Source: Maricaulis maris MCS10 (GTDB taxonomy: Bacteria; Pseudomonadota; Alphaproteobacteria; Caulobacterales; Maricaulaceae). From it: a stretch of DNA of 64,000 bases. The stretch is taken from assembly GCF_000014745.1 (NCBI RefSeq), contig NC_008347.1, positions 1,745,501-1,809,500 of the forward strand, read 5' to 3'. Positions 28,288 to 38,975 of the stretch are shown here, piece by piece (the stretch's first letter is position 1; every line of letters starts with the position of its first letter). The translations under genes and the position numbers were made by a program. Under the pieces are notes generated by a model, which ran no database searches, was not told where the DNA came from, and was given only the letters and a program-made list of their open reading frames with translations.

Positions 28288-28395
28288 CGGGTTGCGGCCT
28301 GCCGGAAGCCGGGCCGGCCTGATTGCCTGCTCCGGCTGAATCGCTATCGTTCTGCCCGGATCTGACCAGACACGATCAAACGAGACGAGGCCGAC

Positions 28396-30351
28396 ATGTC
28401 CCAATCCGCTCAGAATGCCATCTACCCGGTCGCCGCCGAACGCGCCGCGGCGGCGGGCATTGATGCCGACCGCCGTGCCGACATGTATCGCCGTTCGCTC
28501 GACACGCCGGATGAATTCTGGCGCGAGGAAGCGCAGCGGATCGACTGGATAGTGCCCTTCACAGAAGTCTCGGATGTCAGCTGGAACAAGGATGACCTGC
28601 ACATCCGCTGGTTTGCCGACGGCACCCTCAATGCCAGCGCCAACTGCATCGACCGGCACTTGCCCGCGCGAGCCGATGACCCCGCCATCATCTGGGAGGG
28701 TGATGATCCGACCGTCGATGCGACCATCACCTATGCCCAGTTGCACGAGAAAGTCTGCCGCCTGGCCAATGGCCTCAAATCTGTCGGCGTGAAGAAGGGC
28801 GACAGGGTCACGATCTACATGCCGATGGTCCCGGAAGCGGCCTATGCCATGCTGGCCTGTGCCCGCATCGGTGCCGTTCACTCGGTCGTCTTCGGCGGCT
28901 TTTCGCCGGACGCGCTGGCCGGCCGTATCATCGATTGCGAAAGCCGTTTCGTCATTACCGCCGATGAAGGCCTGCGCGGCTCCAGACCAATCCCGCTGAA
29001 GGCCAATGTCGACAAGGCGGTCGCGACCGCCGGGATTGTCGACAAGGTGATCATGGTGAAACGCACAGGCGGCGCGGTTGACTGGGACGCCAGCCGCGAT
29101 GTCGCCTACGAAGCGCTGGTCCAGGCGGCCAGCCCCGACTGTCCGCCCGAGCCGATGAATGCCGAGGACCCGCTCTTTATCCTCTACACCTCAGGATCGA
29201 CCGGCAAGCCCAAGGGCGTGTTGCACACGACCGGCGGTTACATGGTCTGGGCCTCGATGACCCATGAATATGTGTTCGACTACAAGCCGGGCGAGATCTA
29301 CTGGTGCACCGCCGATGTCGGCTGGGTCACCGGGCACACCTATATCGTCTACGGACCGCTGGCCAATGGCGCCACCACGCTGATGTTCGAGGGCGTGCCG
29401 ACCTGGCCGGGACCGGATCGCCTCTGGCAGGTGGTCGACAAGCACCAGGTCAACACGCTCTACACGGCACCCACCGCGATCCGGGCCCTGATGCGTGAGG
29501 GGGATGGGCCGGTGAAGAAGCACTCCCGCTCATCCCTGCGCCTGCTGGGCACGGTTGGCGAGCCGATCAATCCGGAAGCCTGGAACTGGTATTACAATGT
29601 GGTCGGCGACGGGCGCTGCCCGATTGTCGATACCTGGTGGCAGACCGAGACAGGTGGCGCGCTGATCACCCCCCTGCCCGGTGCAACGGCGCTGAAACCG
29701 GGCTCGGCGACATTGCCGATCTTCGGGGTCGAGCCGGCCCTGATGGATGCCGAAGGCCAGCGGATCGCCGATAGCGGACCGGCCTCGGGCAATCTCGTCA
29801 TCTGCCGCTCCTGGCCCGGTCAGATGCGGACCATTTACGGCGATCACCAACGTTTCATCGAGACCTATTTCTCGACCTATCCCGGCCTTTATTTCACCGG
29901 CGACGGGGCCCGGCGTGATGAGGACGGCTATTGGTGGATCACCGGGCGGGTCGATGATGTGCTCAACGTCTCCGGACACCGTCTCGGCACGGCCGAGATC
30001 GAGAGCGCACTGGTCGCCCACAAGGATGTCGCCGAAGCGGCCGTGGTCGGTTATCCGCATGACCTCAAGGGTCAGGGCATTTATTGCTATGTCACCCTGA
30101 TGGGCGGACGTGTCGCCGCCGATGAGGATGTCGACCAGCTCAGGAAATGGGTACGCCAGGAAATCGGGCCGGTGGCGACACCGGACCTGATCCAGTTCGC
30201 CCCGGCCCTGCCCAAGACCCGCTCAGGCAAGATCATGCGCCGCATCCTGCGCAAGATCGCCGAGAACGAATTTGGCAATCTGGGAGACACGTCAACGCTC
30301 GCCGACCCCGGCGTTGTTGACGACCTGATCGAGAACCGGAAGAACCGTTAG
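28396..30351 (+). CDS. acs: Acetyl-coenzyme A synthetase
   Basis: 651 residues, the usual Acs length. Converts acetate, ATP and CoA to acetyl-CoA via acetyl-AMP. Motifs: [20 protein letters not shown] (P-loop), [28 protein letters not shown], and the C-terminal [11 protein letters not shown] whose Lys is the site of regulatory acetylation in the family. With aceA and aceB nearby it completes acetate assimilation through the glyoxylate shunt. It converges on the next gene with a three-base gap and no evident terminator. Confidence 0.96.
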   Translation: MSQSAQNAIYPVAAERAAAAGIDADRRADMYRRSLDTPDEFWREEAQRIDWIVPFTEVSDVSWNKDDLHIRWFADGTLNASANCIDRHLPARADDPAIIWEGDDPTVDATITYAQLHEKVCRLANGLKSVGVKKGDRVTIYMPMVPEAAYAMLACARIGAVHSVVFGGFSPDALAGRIIDCESRFVITADEGLRGSRPIPLKANVDKAVATAGIVDKVIMVKRTGGAVDWDASRDVAYEALVQAASPDCPPEPMNAEDPLFILYTSGSTGKPKGVLHTTGGYMVWASMTHEYVFDYKPGEIYWCTADVGWVTGHTYIVYGPLANGATTLMFEGVPTWPGPDRLWQVVDKHQVNTLYTAPTAIRALMREGDGPVKKHSRSSLRLLGTVGEPINPEAWNWYYNVVGDGRCPIVDTWWQTETGGALITPLPGATALKPGSATLPIFGVEPALMDAEGQRIADSGPASGNLVICRSWPGQMRTIYGDHQRFIETYFSTYPGLYFTGDGARRDEDGYWWITGRVDDVLNVSGHRLGTAEIESALVAHKDVAEAAVVGYPHDLKGQGIYCYVTLMGGRVAADEDVDQLRKWVRQEIGPVATPDLIQFAPALPKTRSGKIMRRILRKIAENEFGNLGDTSTLADPGVVDDLIENRKNR

Positions 30352-30354
30352 GGT

Positions 30355-31860
30355 TCACCGGGGCTCGGTCGCGGGCGTGGAATGGCTGAGCCTGACTTCA
30401 ACCCGTCCGCCGGCGAACGCGTATCCGCGTATGGCGACAAAGGCAGGGATGGCGCTGAGCTCGCCGACCACGAATCGTGGATCGAGGGAATAGGCGCCAT
30501 CCGGCCCCGGACTGTCATCCACAGTCGCGATCAGATTTCGGTCGGCGTCATAGAGCCGTATGAACGGGTCCATGCCATCGAGTCCCATGACAGTCAGCTC
30601 ATCGCCGCTCTCTGCGCCGCTGAGTGCAACCAGCACCCATTCATTAACCGGCACCTCGAGGCGCTCACCGACTTCCCCATCATCCGGCCACGCCAGACGC
30701 GCGGCCTCGTCCGCGAAATCGCCGACTGCCGGATATAAGTCCTGGCTACTGTAGGATTGCGTCGTACCATTACTGGGCAGGAGCGATGCACTGACCAGAG
30801 TAGCTGAGCCCGAAACCGCCTCCAGTCCGCGTTCAATGCAAAGCTGCCGCCGGCCTTCCAGTGCCAGGCGGTCGGTCTCCTCGACCGGCAATTCGAAACC
30901 GGGATAGGGGCCGGTCGCGACGTGATTGAAATTGAGTTCGCTCTGACACGGCAGGGAAGCACCGGTGCGAACGCGTCTCCGGTATTCGAGACGCAGGGAG
31001 TTATACTCCCACATCGCCTGACAGCCGAGCCGGGTCACAACCATGTCGTCGCGCTGGCCTTCCGGGTAGTCGAGAACACCCAACGCTTTGAGCACATCCA
31101 GATTGGCATCGATCTCGTCGCGATCCGGCGGCCTGAAATCGATCTCGTGGAAGCGCCCCAGCATGATCGTGCGATAGGTCTGATAGAGCTCGGACGAACG
31201 CATTGAGGACGCCACGCTGCGCGCCACCGCATCGTCGAGCACACAGCCGATGAAATTGCGGAGAGCGTCATCATTAATGGTGGCGATATTGCCGAACTTC
31301 CCGCCCGGGCGAGACACGCCATTATTGGTACCCAGCGCCAGCAACTCCTCGTCAAACCCTTCCAGCATGGCATGCAGGTCGAGCGCGACAGTGCGGGTGT
31401 CAAAGACACTGAAGCGATGGACATCGGCCTCGAGCGCGGACACCGACTCGGCTTCTTCCTGGTTCTGGATGGAGCGGGCAAGCCGCAGGATATCGTCGGG
31501 CGAAATGATCAACGCGGCGATCAGCATCATGCCCAGGAACCGCATCACGCCGTCATTGGACTTCAGAGCAAAGGCAAAGATGAGCGCTGCGCCGGCAAGT
31601 GCGATGACCGCTTCGAACACCCGATTGAAGGGAAAGGCGTTGAGCGCATAGACAAGGGCGAACACGACAATGACGGCGAAACTGACCCAGAAGCTGCGCA
31701 TCGCCAATCGTTCCAACAGGTTGTGCCAGTCGGGACTTTCCCAGAAACGCCAGCGGATCAGGCCACCCTTTCCGGTTTGCGGTGCCTGACCTGGCCCTTC
31801 TTCCGGTGCGCCTTCGGGCGCCTTCGCTGCAGCAGCCTGCTCCTCGTCGCGCTCCGACAT
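30355..31860 (-). CDS. Unknown membrane protein with extracytoplasmic C-terminal domain
   Basis: About 501 residues. A polar, Ala/Glu/Gly/Pro-rich head (1-30) is followed by three hydrophobic stretches between about 60 and 130 and a long soluble part. Residues about 400-490 (VNEWVLVALSGAESGDELTV, then DPFIRLYD) resemble a bacterial pre-peptidase C-terminal-like beta-sandwich. The middle region is rich in Cys and Arg and is unrecognised. ATG 31860 is preferred to 31875 because GGAGG lies 9 bases before it. Function unknown. Confidence 0.6.
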   Translation of the reverse strand: MSERDEEQAAAAKAPEGAPEEGPGQAPQTGKGGLIRWRFWESPDWHNLLERLAMRSFWVSFAVIVVFALVYALNAFPFNRVFEAVIALAGAALIFAFALKSNDGVMRFLGMMLIAALIISPDDILRLARSIQNQEEAESVSALEADVHRFSVFDTRTVALDLHAMLEGFDEELLALGTNNGVSRPGGKFGNIATINDDALRNFIGCVLDDAVARSVASSMRSSELYQTYRTIMLGRFHEIDFRPPDRDEIDANLDVLKALGVLDYPEGQRDDMVVTRLGCQAMWEYNSLRLEYRRRVRTGASLPCQSELNFNHVATGPYPGFELPVEETDRLALEGRRQLCIERGLEAVSGSATLVSASLLPSNGTTQSYSSQDLYPAVGDFADEAARLAWPDDGEVGERLEVPVNEWVLVALSGAESGDELTVMGLDGMDPFIRLYDADRNLIATVDDSPGPDGAYSLDPRFVVGELSAIPAFVAIRGYAFAGGRVEVRLSHSTPATEPR

Positions 31861-32048
31861 GTCACGCCCCTCCATTCAACCCGAGCGCACACTATACCAA
31901 TAGTCGACCTGAGCGCGAATCACTTTGGGTTGCCGGGCACAAGCCGGCCCACACCGGTTTTCCCGCGCTCTGTCGGCCCAGCCCCTCGCCGCCCCGGACA
32001 AAAGCCGCTATAGCCAAGACAGTCCCTACCCGCCGAGCGGAGTTTATC

Positions 32049-32567
32049 GTGCGTATCCGATTTGCCTTACTTGCCCTGACCTCCATTGGCGCGCTGTCTG
32101 CCTGTGCCACCGAAACCGTGCCCATGTGCCGGGCCCCGCTGGGGTATGAGATGGCGGCCTTCTCGGCCATCATCAGCCATAACGAGACGGCGGTCGCCGA
32201 TGCGCTGGCGCCGGGACTGGTGCAAAACGCCTTCATTTCGCGCGATCCGATGATCCGCGCCCATGTCTGGGGCAGTGAGGGCAATACACGCGGCACGGTG
32301 ACCGGCATGCTGAGCCAGCCGCCACTGTGCATTTTCGACGATCCGGGCTTTGTGGCGACCGAGGCCTCGCGCCAGATCCTGGTCTATCCGCAGCGCCGTT
32401 ACGACCGGGTCGCACCGGCCCCGGAAACGCCACTCCTCGACGCGCCCTTGCCTTATGGCACCTATCGCGGCGACTACATGACTTGCCGCTTTGAACAGAC
32501 GGCAACGGGCTGGAAGCTGGCGGATCTGTGCGGTTACCGGATGCCGGGCACGGGTGTGACAGGCTAG
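32049..32567 (+). CDS. Small lipoprotein of unknown function
   Basis: 172 residues. A lipoprotein signal with lipobox LSAC at about residues 16-19. The mature part has four further Cys (MCRAP, PLCIF, MTCRF, DLCGY) that could form two disulfides. GTG 32049 is the start, with GGAG 6 bases upstream. The frame is open further upstream but lacks protein character. No family recognised. Confidence 0.7.
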   Translation: MRIRFALLALTSIGALSACATETVPMCRAPLGYEMAAFSAIISHNETAVADALAPGLVQNAFISRDPMIRAHVWGSEGNTRGTVTGMLSQPPLCIFDDPGFVATEASRQILVYPQRRYDRVAPAPETPLLDAPLPYGTYRGDYMTCRFEQTATGWKLADLCGYRMPGTGVTG

Positions 32568-32591
32568 CCAGGCGCAGGTTTCTCCCGGCTC

Positions 32592-32711
32592 TTGTCATCC
32601 CAGATGGACGCCCGGCGCAGGCCGGGCGAAAGTCAGGGACCTAACTTGTGGCCGCCACATGGGTCCCCGCCTTGCGTCCGGCCTTCGCCGGACATCCAGC
32701 GGGGATGACAA
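32592..32711. repeat. Dispersed palindromic repeat, family A, copy 3
   Basis: Ends TTGTCATCCC and GGGATGACAA in inverted orientation, with internal hairpins CGCCCGGCGCAGGCCGGGCG and CCGGCCTTCGCCGG. It is shorter than the two copies at 4.9 and 6.5 kb. It lies in the convergent gap between the lipoprotein gene and aceB. Confidence 0.8.
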
Positions 32712-32743
32712 TTGCAGAGGGTCGCCGCCCCCCAAACAAATAC

Positions 32744-32780
32744 GGGGCCCGGGCCGGTCATTCGACCTCACCCGGACCCC
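32744..32780 (-). terminator. Terminator downstream of aceB
   Basis: A 10-bp GC stem (one G-T pair) with a 17-base loop, followed on the minus strand by GTATTTGTTT. It lies 39 bases past the aceB stop codon. Confidence 0.65.
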
Positions 32781-32818
32781 GCGCCTGAGACGACCAACCG
32801 TCATCAGCCTGTTTGTTG

Positions 32819-34462
32819 TCAGTCCTCGAATTCCATCAGCTTCATCGGCGCCTTGAGTTCGGCCGTGAGGCGGTCATAGGCCGGCAAGGTCAGGAATTCG
32901 GCGAAGTCCTCGGACAGGACCAGCCCGGTCAGGATATCAGCAGCGGCGCGGATGCGATCGCACAGCTCGGTCTGATCCGGCACTTCATCCTGGATGGTCG
33001 AGCAGATGTCCTCGATCTTGTTTTCCAGCATCGGGCCGGTGAGCGCGGTGCCTTCCTTGGTGGACTGACCGAAGGTGCGCCATTGCCACAGCTGGGCACG
33101 GGCGATCTCGGCTGTCGCGGCATCCTCCATCAGATTGCGGATCGGCACCGCTCCGCGTCCACCCAGCCAGGCGGCGATATAGCGGATGGCGACGTCGATA
33201 TTGTCGTTGACGCCAGCATCGGTGATGTCGCCGGCCGGAGCCTCGAGCAATTGCTGCGTGGTCACCGGACGCTCGTGCGGGTCGGCCGGACGGTCGAGCT
33301 GGTTGGGGCCCTTCATGCGTTCGTTGAAGACTTCCATGGCAACAGGAACCAGATCGGGGTGAGCGACCCAGGTACCGTCATGGCCATTCTTCACTTCACG
33401 CAGCTTGTCCTCGCGGACCTTCTCGGTCGCTGCCGCATTGGCAGCCGGGTCATTCTTGACCGGGATGAAGGCCGACATGCCGCCCATGGCGTGGGCACCC
33501 CGGCGGTGACAGACGGCCACCACACGGCGCGAATAAGCCGCCATGAAGGGTGAACTCATGGTCACGGCCGAACGATCCGGAAGGACATGTTCCGGGCGCG
33601 ACTTGAGGCGCTTGATATAGCTGAAGATATAATCCCAGCGGCCGCAATTGAGGCCGACGATATGGTCTTTCAGCTCGTACAGGATCTCGTCCAGCTCGAA
33701 GGCTGCCGGCAGGGTCTCGATGAGAACCGTGGCGCGCAGCGTGCCGCGCTCCAGGCCGAGCTCGTCCTCGGCATGCTGGAAGACCAGGCTCCACAGACGC
33801 GCTTCCAGCCGGCTTTCCAGCTTGGGCAGGTAGAAATACGGCGCCGTGCCGCGTTCCTTCAGGGCCGCGTGATTGTGGAAGACATAGAGGCCGAAATCGA
33901 ACAGCGAGCCGGAGATCGCCTGGCCGTTGACATGAACATGGCGCTCGTCGAGATGCAGGCCGCGCGGACGGACGATCAGGACTGCCGCGTCATCCTTAAC
34001 CTGATAGCGCTTGTTGTTCTTGGGATCGGTGAAATCGATCTCGCGGGTATTGGCGTCGCGCAGATTGATCTGGCCCTCGATCAGGTTCGACCACAGCGGT
34101 GATGTCGCGTCCTCGAAGTCTGCCATGAAGCATTTGGCGCCGGAATTGAGCGCGTTGACGACCATCTTGCGGTCGACCGGGCCGGTGATCTCGACGCGAC
34201 GATCCTGCAGGTCGGCGGGGGCCGGACGGACCTTCCATTCGCCTGAACGGATGTCGACGGTTTCGTGCGGGAACATCAACAGCGCGCCCTGGTCGAGCTC
34301 GGCCTGGCGCTCCTTGCGGTAGCGCAGCAAGGACTGGCGTCGCTTTTCGAAACGACGGTGCAGGCCGGCCAGGAAGCCGAGTGCTTCATGGCTGAGAATG
34401 TCGCGATAGCCGGGCTCGAGATGGCCCAGGACTTCGACGCCGGAAGGGGCAATGAGGGTCAT
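32819..34462 (-). CDS. aceB: Malate synthase A
   Basis: 547 residues, as expected for the A isoform. Condenses glyoxylate with acetyl-CoA to malate. The family stretch FMADFEDATSPLW, the catalytic-region IETLPAAFELDEILYEL, GLNCGRWDYIFS and MGGMSAFIP are present. ATG 34462 has AGGAG 6 bases upstream. It follows aceA across an 82-bp gap with a strong hairpin, so it is either cotranscribed at lower level or separately started. Confidence 0.96.
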   Translation of the reverse strand: MTLIAPSGVEVLGHLEPGYRDILSHEALGFLAGLHRRFEKRRQSLLRYRKERQAELDQGALLMFPHETVDIRSGEWKVRPAPADLQDRRVEITGPVDRKMVVNALNSGAKCFMADFEDATSPLWSNLIEGQINLRDANTREIDFTDPKNNKRYQVKDDAAVLIVRPRGLHLDERHVHVNGQAISGSLFDFGLYVFHNHAALKERGTAPYFYLPKLESRLEARLWSLVFQHAEDELGLERGTLRATVLIETLPAAFELDEILYELKDHIVGLNCGRWDYIFSYIKRLKSRPEHVLPDRSAVTMSSPFMAAYSRRVVAVCHRRGAHAMGGMSAFIPVKNDPAANAAATEKVREDKLREVKNGHDGTWVAHPDLVPVAMEVFNERMKGPNQLDRPADPHERPVTTQQLLEAPAGDITDAGVNDNIDVAIRYIAAWLGGRGAVPIRNLMEDAATAEIARAQLWQWRTFGQSTKEGTALTGPMLENKIEDICSTIQDEVPDQTELCDRIRAAADILTGLVLSEDFAEFLTLPAYDRLTAELKAPMKLMEFED

Positions 34463-34492
34463 GTCAGTCTCCTGGATGGGGCGGAGAGAAGA

Positions 34493-34523
34493 CCGGGGTG
34501 CGCTCGGAGGGACCGCACCCCGG
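34493..34523 (-). terminator. Hairpin between aceA and aceB
   Basis: A perfect 10-bp stem CCGGGGTGCG/CGCACCCCGG with an 11-base loop, followed on the minus strand by TCTTCTC. It is a weak terminator or an mRNA-stabilising hairpin that could make aceA more abundant than aceB. Confidence 0.5.
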
Positions 34524-34544
34524 AAAGGAGCAGTGAGTGAGGCG

Positions 34545-35831
<1,287 letters not shown>

Positions 35832-35968
35832 TTTTGTCTCCGTTCCGGCTTGGCCGGTTTGGCTTGCTTGATATTGACCCCAAGCTGTCAAACGGAACGC
35901 GACCTGTCGATATGGCTTTTCCTATAAAGAGGTTTGCGTGTATGATCTCTACATTGTGTTGATGTCAG

Positions 35969-35988
35969 TTTGTAAATTTTGGTACAAA
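35969..35988. promoter_or_regulatory. Inverted repeat between aceA and its putative regulator
   Basis: TTTGTA-AATTTTGG-TACAAA immediately before the regulator start. The layout (two T/A-rich arms in an AT-rich gap) recalls RamB-type sites. It probably autoregulates the regulator and may affect aceA. Confidence 0.5.
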
Positions 35989-35990
35989 AC

Positions 35991-37421
35991 ATGAGCGACA
36001 ACCAGGCTTTCGAGAAGATCTTCGCCGGCGCCCGCCTGCGCCGCCTCAGGCGCGAACGTGGCATGACCCAGGCCGAGGCGGCCGAAGCCCTGGGCCTGTC
36101 GGCCAGCTATCTCAACTTGCTGGAACGCAATCAGCGCCCGGTGACCGCGCGGGTGCTGCTGGCCCTGGCCGAAGCCTTCGACGTGGATGTCCGCAGCTTT
36201 GCCAATGAGAGCGATCGGCAATTGATCGCCGACCTCACCGAGGCGGCTGCCGACCCGGTCCTGGCCGGTCTCGAGCTCGACCGCGTGGAACTCAACGAGC
36301 TCGCCGACAGCCAGCCGCGCGCCGCCGAGGCCCTGACCCGCCTGTTCCAGTCCTATCGGGAAATGGCCACAGCCACGGCCGATCTCGCCACGCGCATGTC
36401 CGGCCCCGGCGCGACAACGGGCGGCCCCGGTGTGGTGCTGGAATCCGTCCGCAACGCCATCGACGCTCACCACAATCACTTCCCCGACCTCGAGGAAGCC
36501 GCCGAGGCCCTGAGCGACCGGGCCGGTCTGCGCAGTCGCAATCGCGACCAGGCGCTGGCAGCCTATCTGCAGGACCAGCACGGCTTTACCGTTCGCGTGC
36601 TGGACGAGGACGTGATGGCCGGCGCCCGCCGCCGCCTGGACTTTCACGGTCGCCGCCTGCTGCTGTCGGAGACCCTGCCCCCCGCCTCACGCGGCTTTCA
36701 CATGGCGGTCGTGCTGGCGAGCCTGGAACAGGCCGATCTTCTCGACAGCCTGTGTGACCAGATCGATCTGCCCAGCGCCGAGGGACGGCGCCTGCTCAGG
36801 ATCGGTCTCGCCAATTATTTCGCCGGCGCGGTGCAGATGCCCTATGCCGCTTTCCACAGGGCCGCCGAGACCAATCGCTATCATCTCGGCGTTCTGCAAC
36901 GCCGTTTCGAGGCCAGCTATGAACAGGTCTGCCATCGCCTGACCACGCTGCAGCGACCGGGCGCGCGCGGCCTGCCCTTCTTCATGATCCGGGTCGATGC
37001 GGCGGGCAATGTCTCCAAGCGCTTCGGCGGCGGCATCATGCCCTTTGCCCGCGCCGGCGGCGGCTGTCCGAAATGGAATCTCTACGACGCGCTGCGGATG
37101 CCCGAGCGGATCCTGACCCAGTCCTTCGAACTGCCCGACGGCACCCGCATGCTGTCGCTCGCCCGTGGCCAGTCAACGCAAGGCCCCACAGGACAGCCGC
37201 CCGTCCTGCACGCGATCGCCCTGGGCTGTGACTGGGACAATGCCGGCAAGATCGCCCATGCCGACGGGATGAGTGACGCCAACCCGGCCGCGATCGGTCT
37301 CGCCTGCCGCCTGTGTGACCGCGAAGACTGCGCCCAGCGCGCCTTCCCGCCCCTCAACCGCAAGCTGACAATGGACCCGCACCAGCTGCGGGCCTCGCCT
37401 TATGCGTTCGGGGAGAGTTGA
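35991..37421 (+). CDS. XRE-family short-chain fatty acyl regulator (RamB/ScfR-like)
   Basis: 476 residues. An N-terminal XRE helix-turn-helix (about 10-65: MTQAEAAEALGLSASYLNLLER). The long C-terminal region ends with clustered cysteines (GGCPKWN, LACRLCDREDCAQRAFPP) as in the DUF2083 part of RamB and ScfR proteins. These regulate acetate, propionate and glyoxylate genes. Divergence from aceA supports control of the glyoxylate shunt. ATG 35991 is chosen over an upstream TTG. Confidence 0.85.
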   Translation: MSDNQAFEKIFAGARLRRLRRERGMTQAEAAEALGLSASYLNLLERNQRPVTARVLLALAEAFDVDVRSFANESDRQLIADLTEAAADPVLAGLELDRVELNELADSQPRAAEALTRLFQSYREMATATADLATRMSGPGATTGGPGVVLESVRNAIDAHHNHFPDLEEAAEALSDRAGLRSRNRDQALAAYLQDQHGFTVRVLDEDVMAGARRRLDFHGRRLLLSETLPPASRGFHMAVVLASLEQADLLDSLCDQIDLPSAEGRRLLRIGLANYFAGAVQMPYAAFHRAAETNRYHLGVLQRRFEASYEQVCHRLTTLQRPGARGLPFFMIRVDAAGNVSKRFGGGIMPFARAGGGCPKWNLYDALRMPERILTQSFELPDGTRMLSLARGQSTQGPTGQPPVLHAIALGCDWDNAGKIAHADGMSDANPAAIGLACRLCDREDCAQRAFPPLNRKLTMDPHQLRASPYAFGES

Positions 37422-37432
37422 GGGAAAGCACG

Positions 37433-38053
37433 ATGGAAGAACACCGCAACTACACGACCGATGAATTTGAAGCGAAGCTCGGCCGAATAGAGAGAGGCTG
37501 GCGATTGCAGGAGTTCAACACCCATCAGCCTTTTCAAATCGTGGAAGTCGCATATCCGGACCCTGTCGCGGATCGGGCTTTTGCGACATTGGGCCTGAGC
37601 AATCTCCGCGTTTGCGCCTCGAACCCGAACCAAATGATCGGCACAGAACTCATTATCGGGCTTAGCCAGAAACACGCCGGGTCATGGGTGCTGCAAATGC
37701 TGGAGCGTCTGGCCAAATCCGTAATTGGCGGCGAAGACCCGGTCGGCCCAGGGTGGGGATCTAACCCAGTCGGCCCAGGTTGGGTATCTATGATTTTCGA
37801 TCCATTGCCGACGGCCCCCTGGTTCGATCGCTTCTATTTGAGCGAGTTGAAGACAATTTCACCAAGCACCGGTGATGAAATCACACGCATCAACGACGTG
37901 TCGATCCTGTCTGTGGTGCCGATATCCGAGTCAGAACATGAATTCATTGCACAGAGCGGCAGCATCGAATTCGACCGGGCGCTGGCTAACTTGCGCGCCC
38001 ATCCGTGGGACCTCGACCGAGCCCGAATACAGCGCGACTTGTCGCGACCATGA
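37433..38053 (+). CDS. Suppressor-of-fused (SUFU)-like domain protein with tandem repeat
   Basis: About 206 residues. The C-terminal segment ILSVVPISESEHEFIAQSG and the layout resemble bacterial SUFU-domain proteins. These occur as toxin-immunity or accessory proteins and mostly have no assigned function. In the middle, nine codons are duplicated in tandem (PVGPGWGSN / PVGPGWVSM, bases 37739-37792), which is unusual. ATG 37433 has GAGGG 8 bases upstream. It looks less GC-rich than its neighbours and lies beside a large inverted repeat and a toxin-antitoxin pair, which hints at acquired DNA. Family call moderate. Confidence 0.6.
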   Translation: MEEHRNYTTDEFEAKLGRIERGWRLQEFNTHQPFQIVEVAYPDPVADRAFATLGLSNLRVCASNPNQMIGTELIIGLSQKHAGSWVLQMLERLAKSVIGGEDPVGPGWGSNPVGPGWVSMIFDPLPTAPWFDRFYLSELKTISPSTGDEITRINDVSILSVVPISESEHEFIAQSGSIEFDRALANLRAHPWDLDRARIQRDLSRP

Positions 38054-38140
38054 CGACCAGGGGCGTTGCCCTATGCGTTTGGTCAGGATTGAATCCGCAG
38101 TCATTGCAAGGTCCTGACCGGAAGCGCCGAGCGCGCATCG

Positions 38141-38274
38141 CCCCATAAATCGCTTGCCGGGAGTAAGCCGTCTCCGCTTCTTCAACTCAAGGGGCAGGCC
38201 CGCGCAGCGGCGGCTTCGCCGCCCTTGACTTGAAGAAGCGGAGACGGCCCGCTGGCTGACAAGCGATCTATGGG
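38141..38274. repeat. Very large imperfect inverted repeat (about 50-nt arms)
   Basis: The inner arms 38168-38193 and 38222-38247 pair over 26 bases with one mismatch around a 28-base GC loop. The outer segments CCCATAAATCGCTTG and CAAGCGATCTATGGG also pair with one mismatch. As RNA or cruciform DNA it would be a hairpin of about 130 nt. It occupies a 306-bp noncoding gap. It could be a MITE-like remnant, a strong bidirectional terminator or a structured RNA. Confidence 0.8.
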
Positions 38275-38328
38275 TCGACCCGCGCCTGGGCGGCCTTTTT
38301 GAACTAGCATCAGCCCCACACCCCTCCT

Positions 38329-38345
38329 ATATTCATTTTGAATAT
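38329..38345. promoter_or_regulatory. Putative ParD operator
   Basis: ATATTC-ATTTT-GAATAT, a perfect inverted repeat 14 bases before the antitoxin start codon, in an AT-rich promoter patch. Ribbon-helix-helix antitoxins usually repress their own operon through such sites. Confidence 0.65.
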
Positions 38346-38359
38346 CCCGGAGCGCAATC

Positions 38360-38608
38360 ATGGCATCGACCAGCCTCTCACTCGGCCCCCACTGGGAATC
38401 CTATATCCGCGATGAGGTGGCGAGCGGCCGCTATGGAACGGCCAGCGAAGTTGTCCGGGCAGCCCTGCGGGAGCTGGAGGGCCGCGGCGCGCGACTTGCC
38501 GCCCTGCAACACCATGTCCGCGAAGGCCTCAGTGAAGCGGATCAAGAAGCCTTCGTTGATGATTACGATATCGAGACGATCATAGCCGAGGCCGGGCGAG
38601 AGGCATGA
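38360..38608 (+). CDS. parD: ParD-type antitoxin
   Basis: 82 residues. The ribbon-helix-helix N-terminus (TSLSLGPHWESYIRDEVASG) with RYGTASEVVRAALRELE is typical of ParD/CopG-type antitoxins. The C-terminal half wraps the toxin. The stop overlaps the toxin start by four bases. Confidence 0.9.
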   Translation: MASTSLSLGPHWESYIRDEVASGRYGTASEVVRAALRELEGRGARLAALQHHVREGLSEADQEAFVDDYDIETIIAEAGREA

Positions 38609-38895
38609 CACTCCGGGTGCGGCTTACGCCGCGCGGCGTTGCAGATATCAAGGCCATCGCTCGCTACACCACGCAGACGTGGGGCCATTCGCAGTGTCAG
38701 AGCTATTTGCGGTCCCTGGACGACCGCTTCAGATGGCTCGCCGAACATCCGGCCTCCGGGCGACCGCGCGACGACGTCGCCGAAAGTTCCCGTTCATTCC
38801 GACACAACGCGCACATCGTTTTTTATCGCACCCGCGACGACGGTATTGACGTCCTCGCGGTCGTGCACAGCGCCATGGATATCGACGGCATCTGA
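38605..38895 (+). CDS. parE: ParE-type toxin
   Basis: 96 residues of the RelE/ParE superfamily: LTPRGVADIKAIARYTTQTWG, HPASGRPRDDV, RSFRHNAHIVFYRTRDDGI. ParE toxins usually poison DNA gyrase. It starts within the antitoxin stop (ATGA), the standard arrangement. Intact, so the pair may be functional. Confidence 0.9.
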   Translation: MTLRVRLTPRGVADIKAIARYTTQTWGHSQCQSYLRSLDDRFRWLAEHPASGRPRDDVAESSRSFRHNAHIVFYRTRDDGIDVLAVVHSAMDIDGI

Positions 38896-38918
38896 TCAAC
38901 CCTCCCCCCAAAAGAAAA

Positions 38919-38942
38919 GGGCCCCGCGCAATGCGAGGCCCC
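38919..38942 (-). terminator. Terminator downstream of the diiron-protein gene
   Basis: A GC hairpin built on GGGCCCCGCGC and GCGAGGCCCC with small bulges, followed on the minus strand by CCCTTTTCTTTT. It sits in the convergent gap between parE and the diiron-protein gene. Confidence 0.65.
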
Positions 38943-38975
38943 AAGTCCGGGATACTGTGTGTGAGCCGGTCCGGC

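Noticed and set aside
38141-38274. CRISPR-like or tRNA-like element at the large inverted repeat
   Set aside because: There is no periodic repeat-spacer pattern and no cloverleaf; a single long hairpin explains it.
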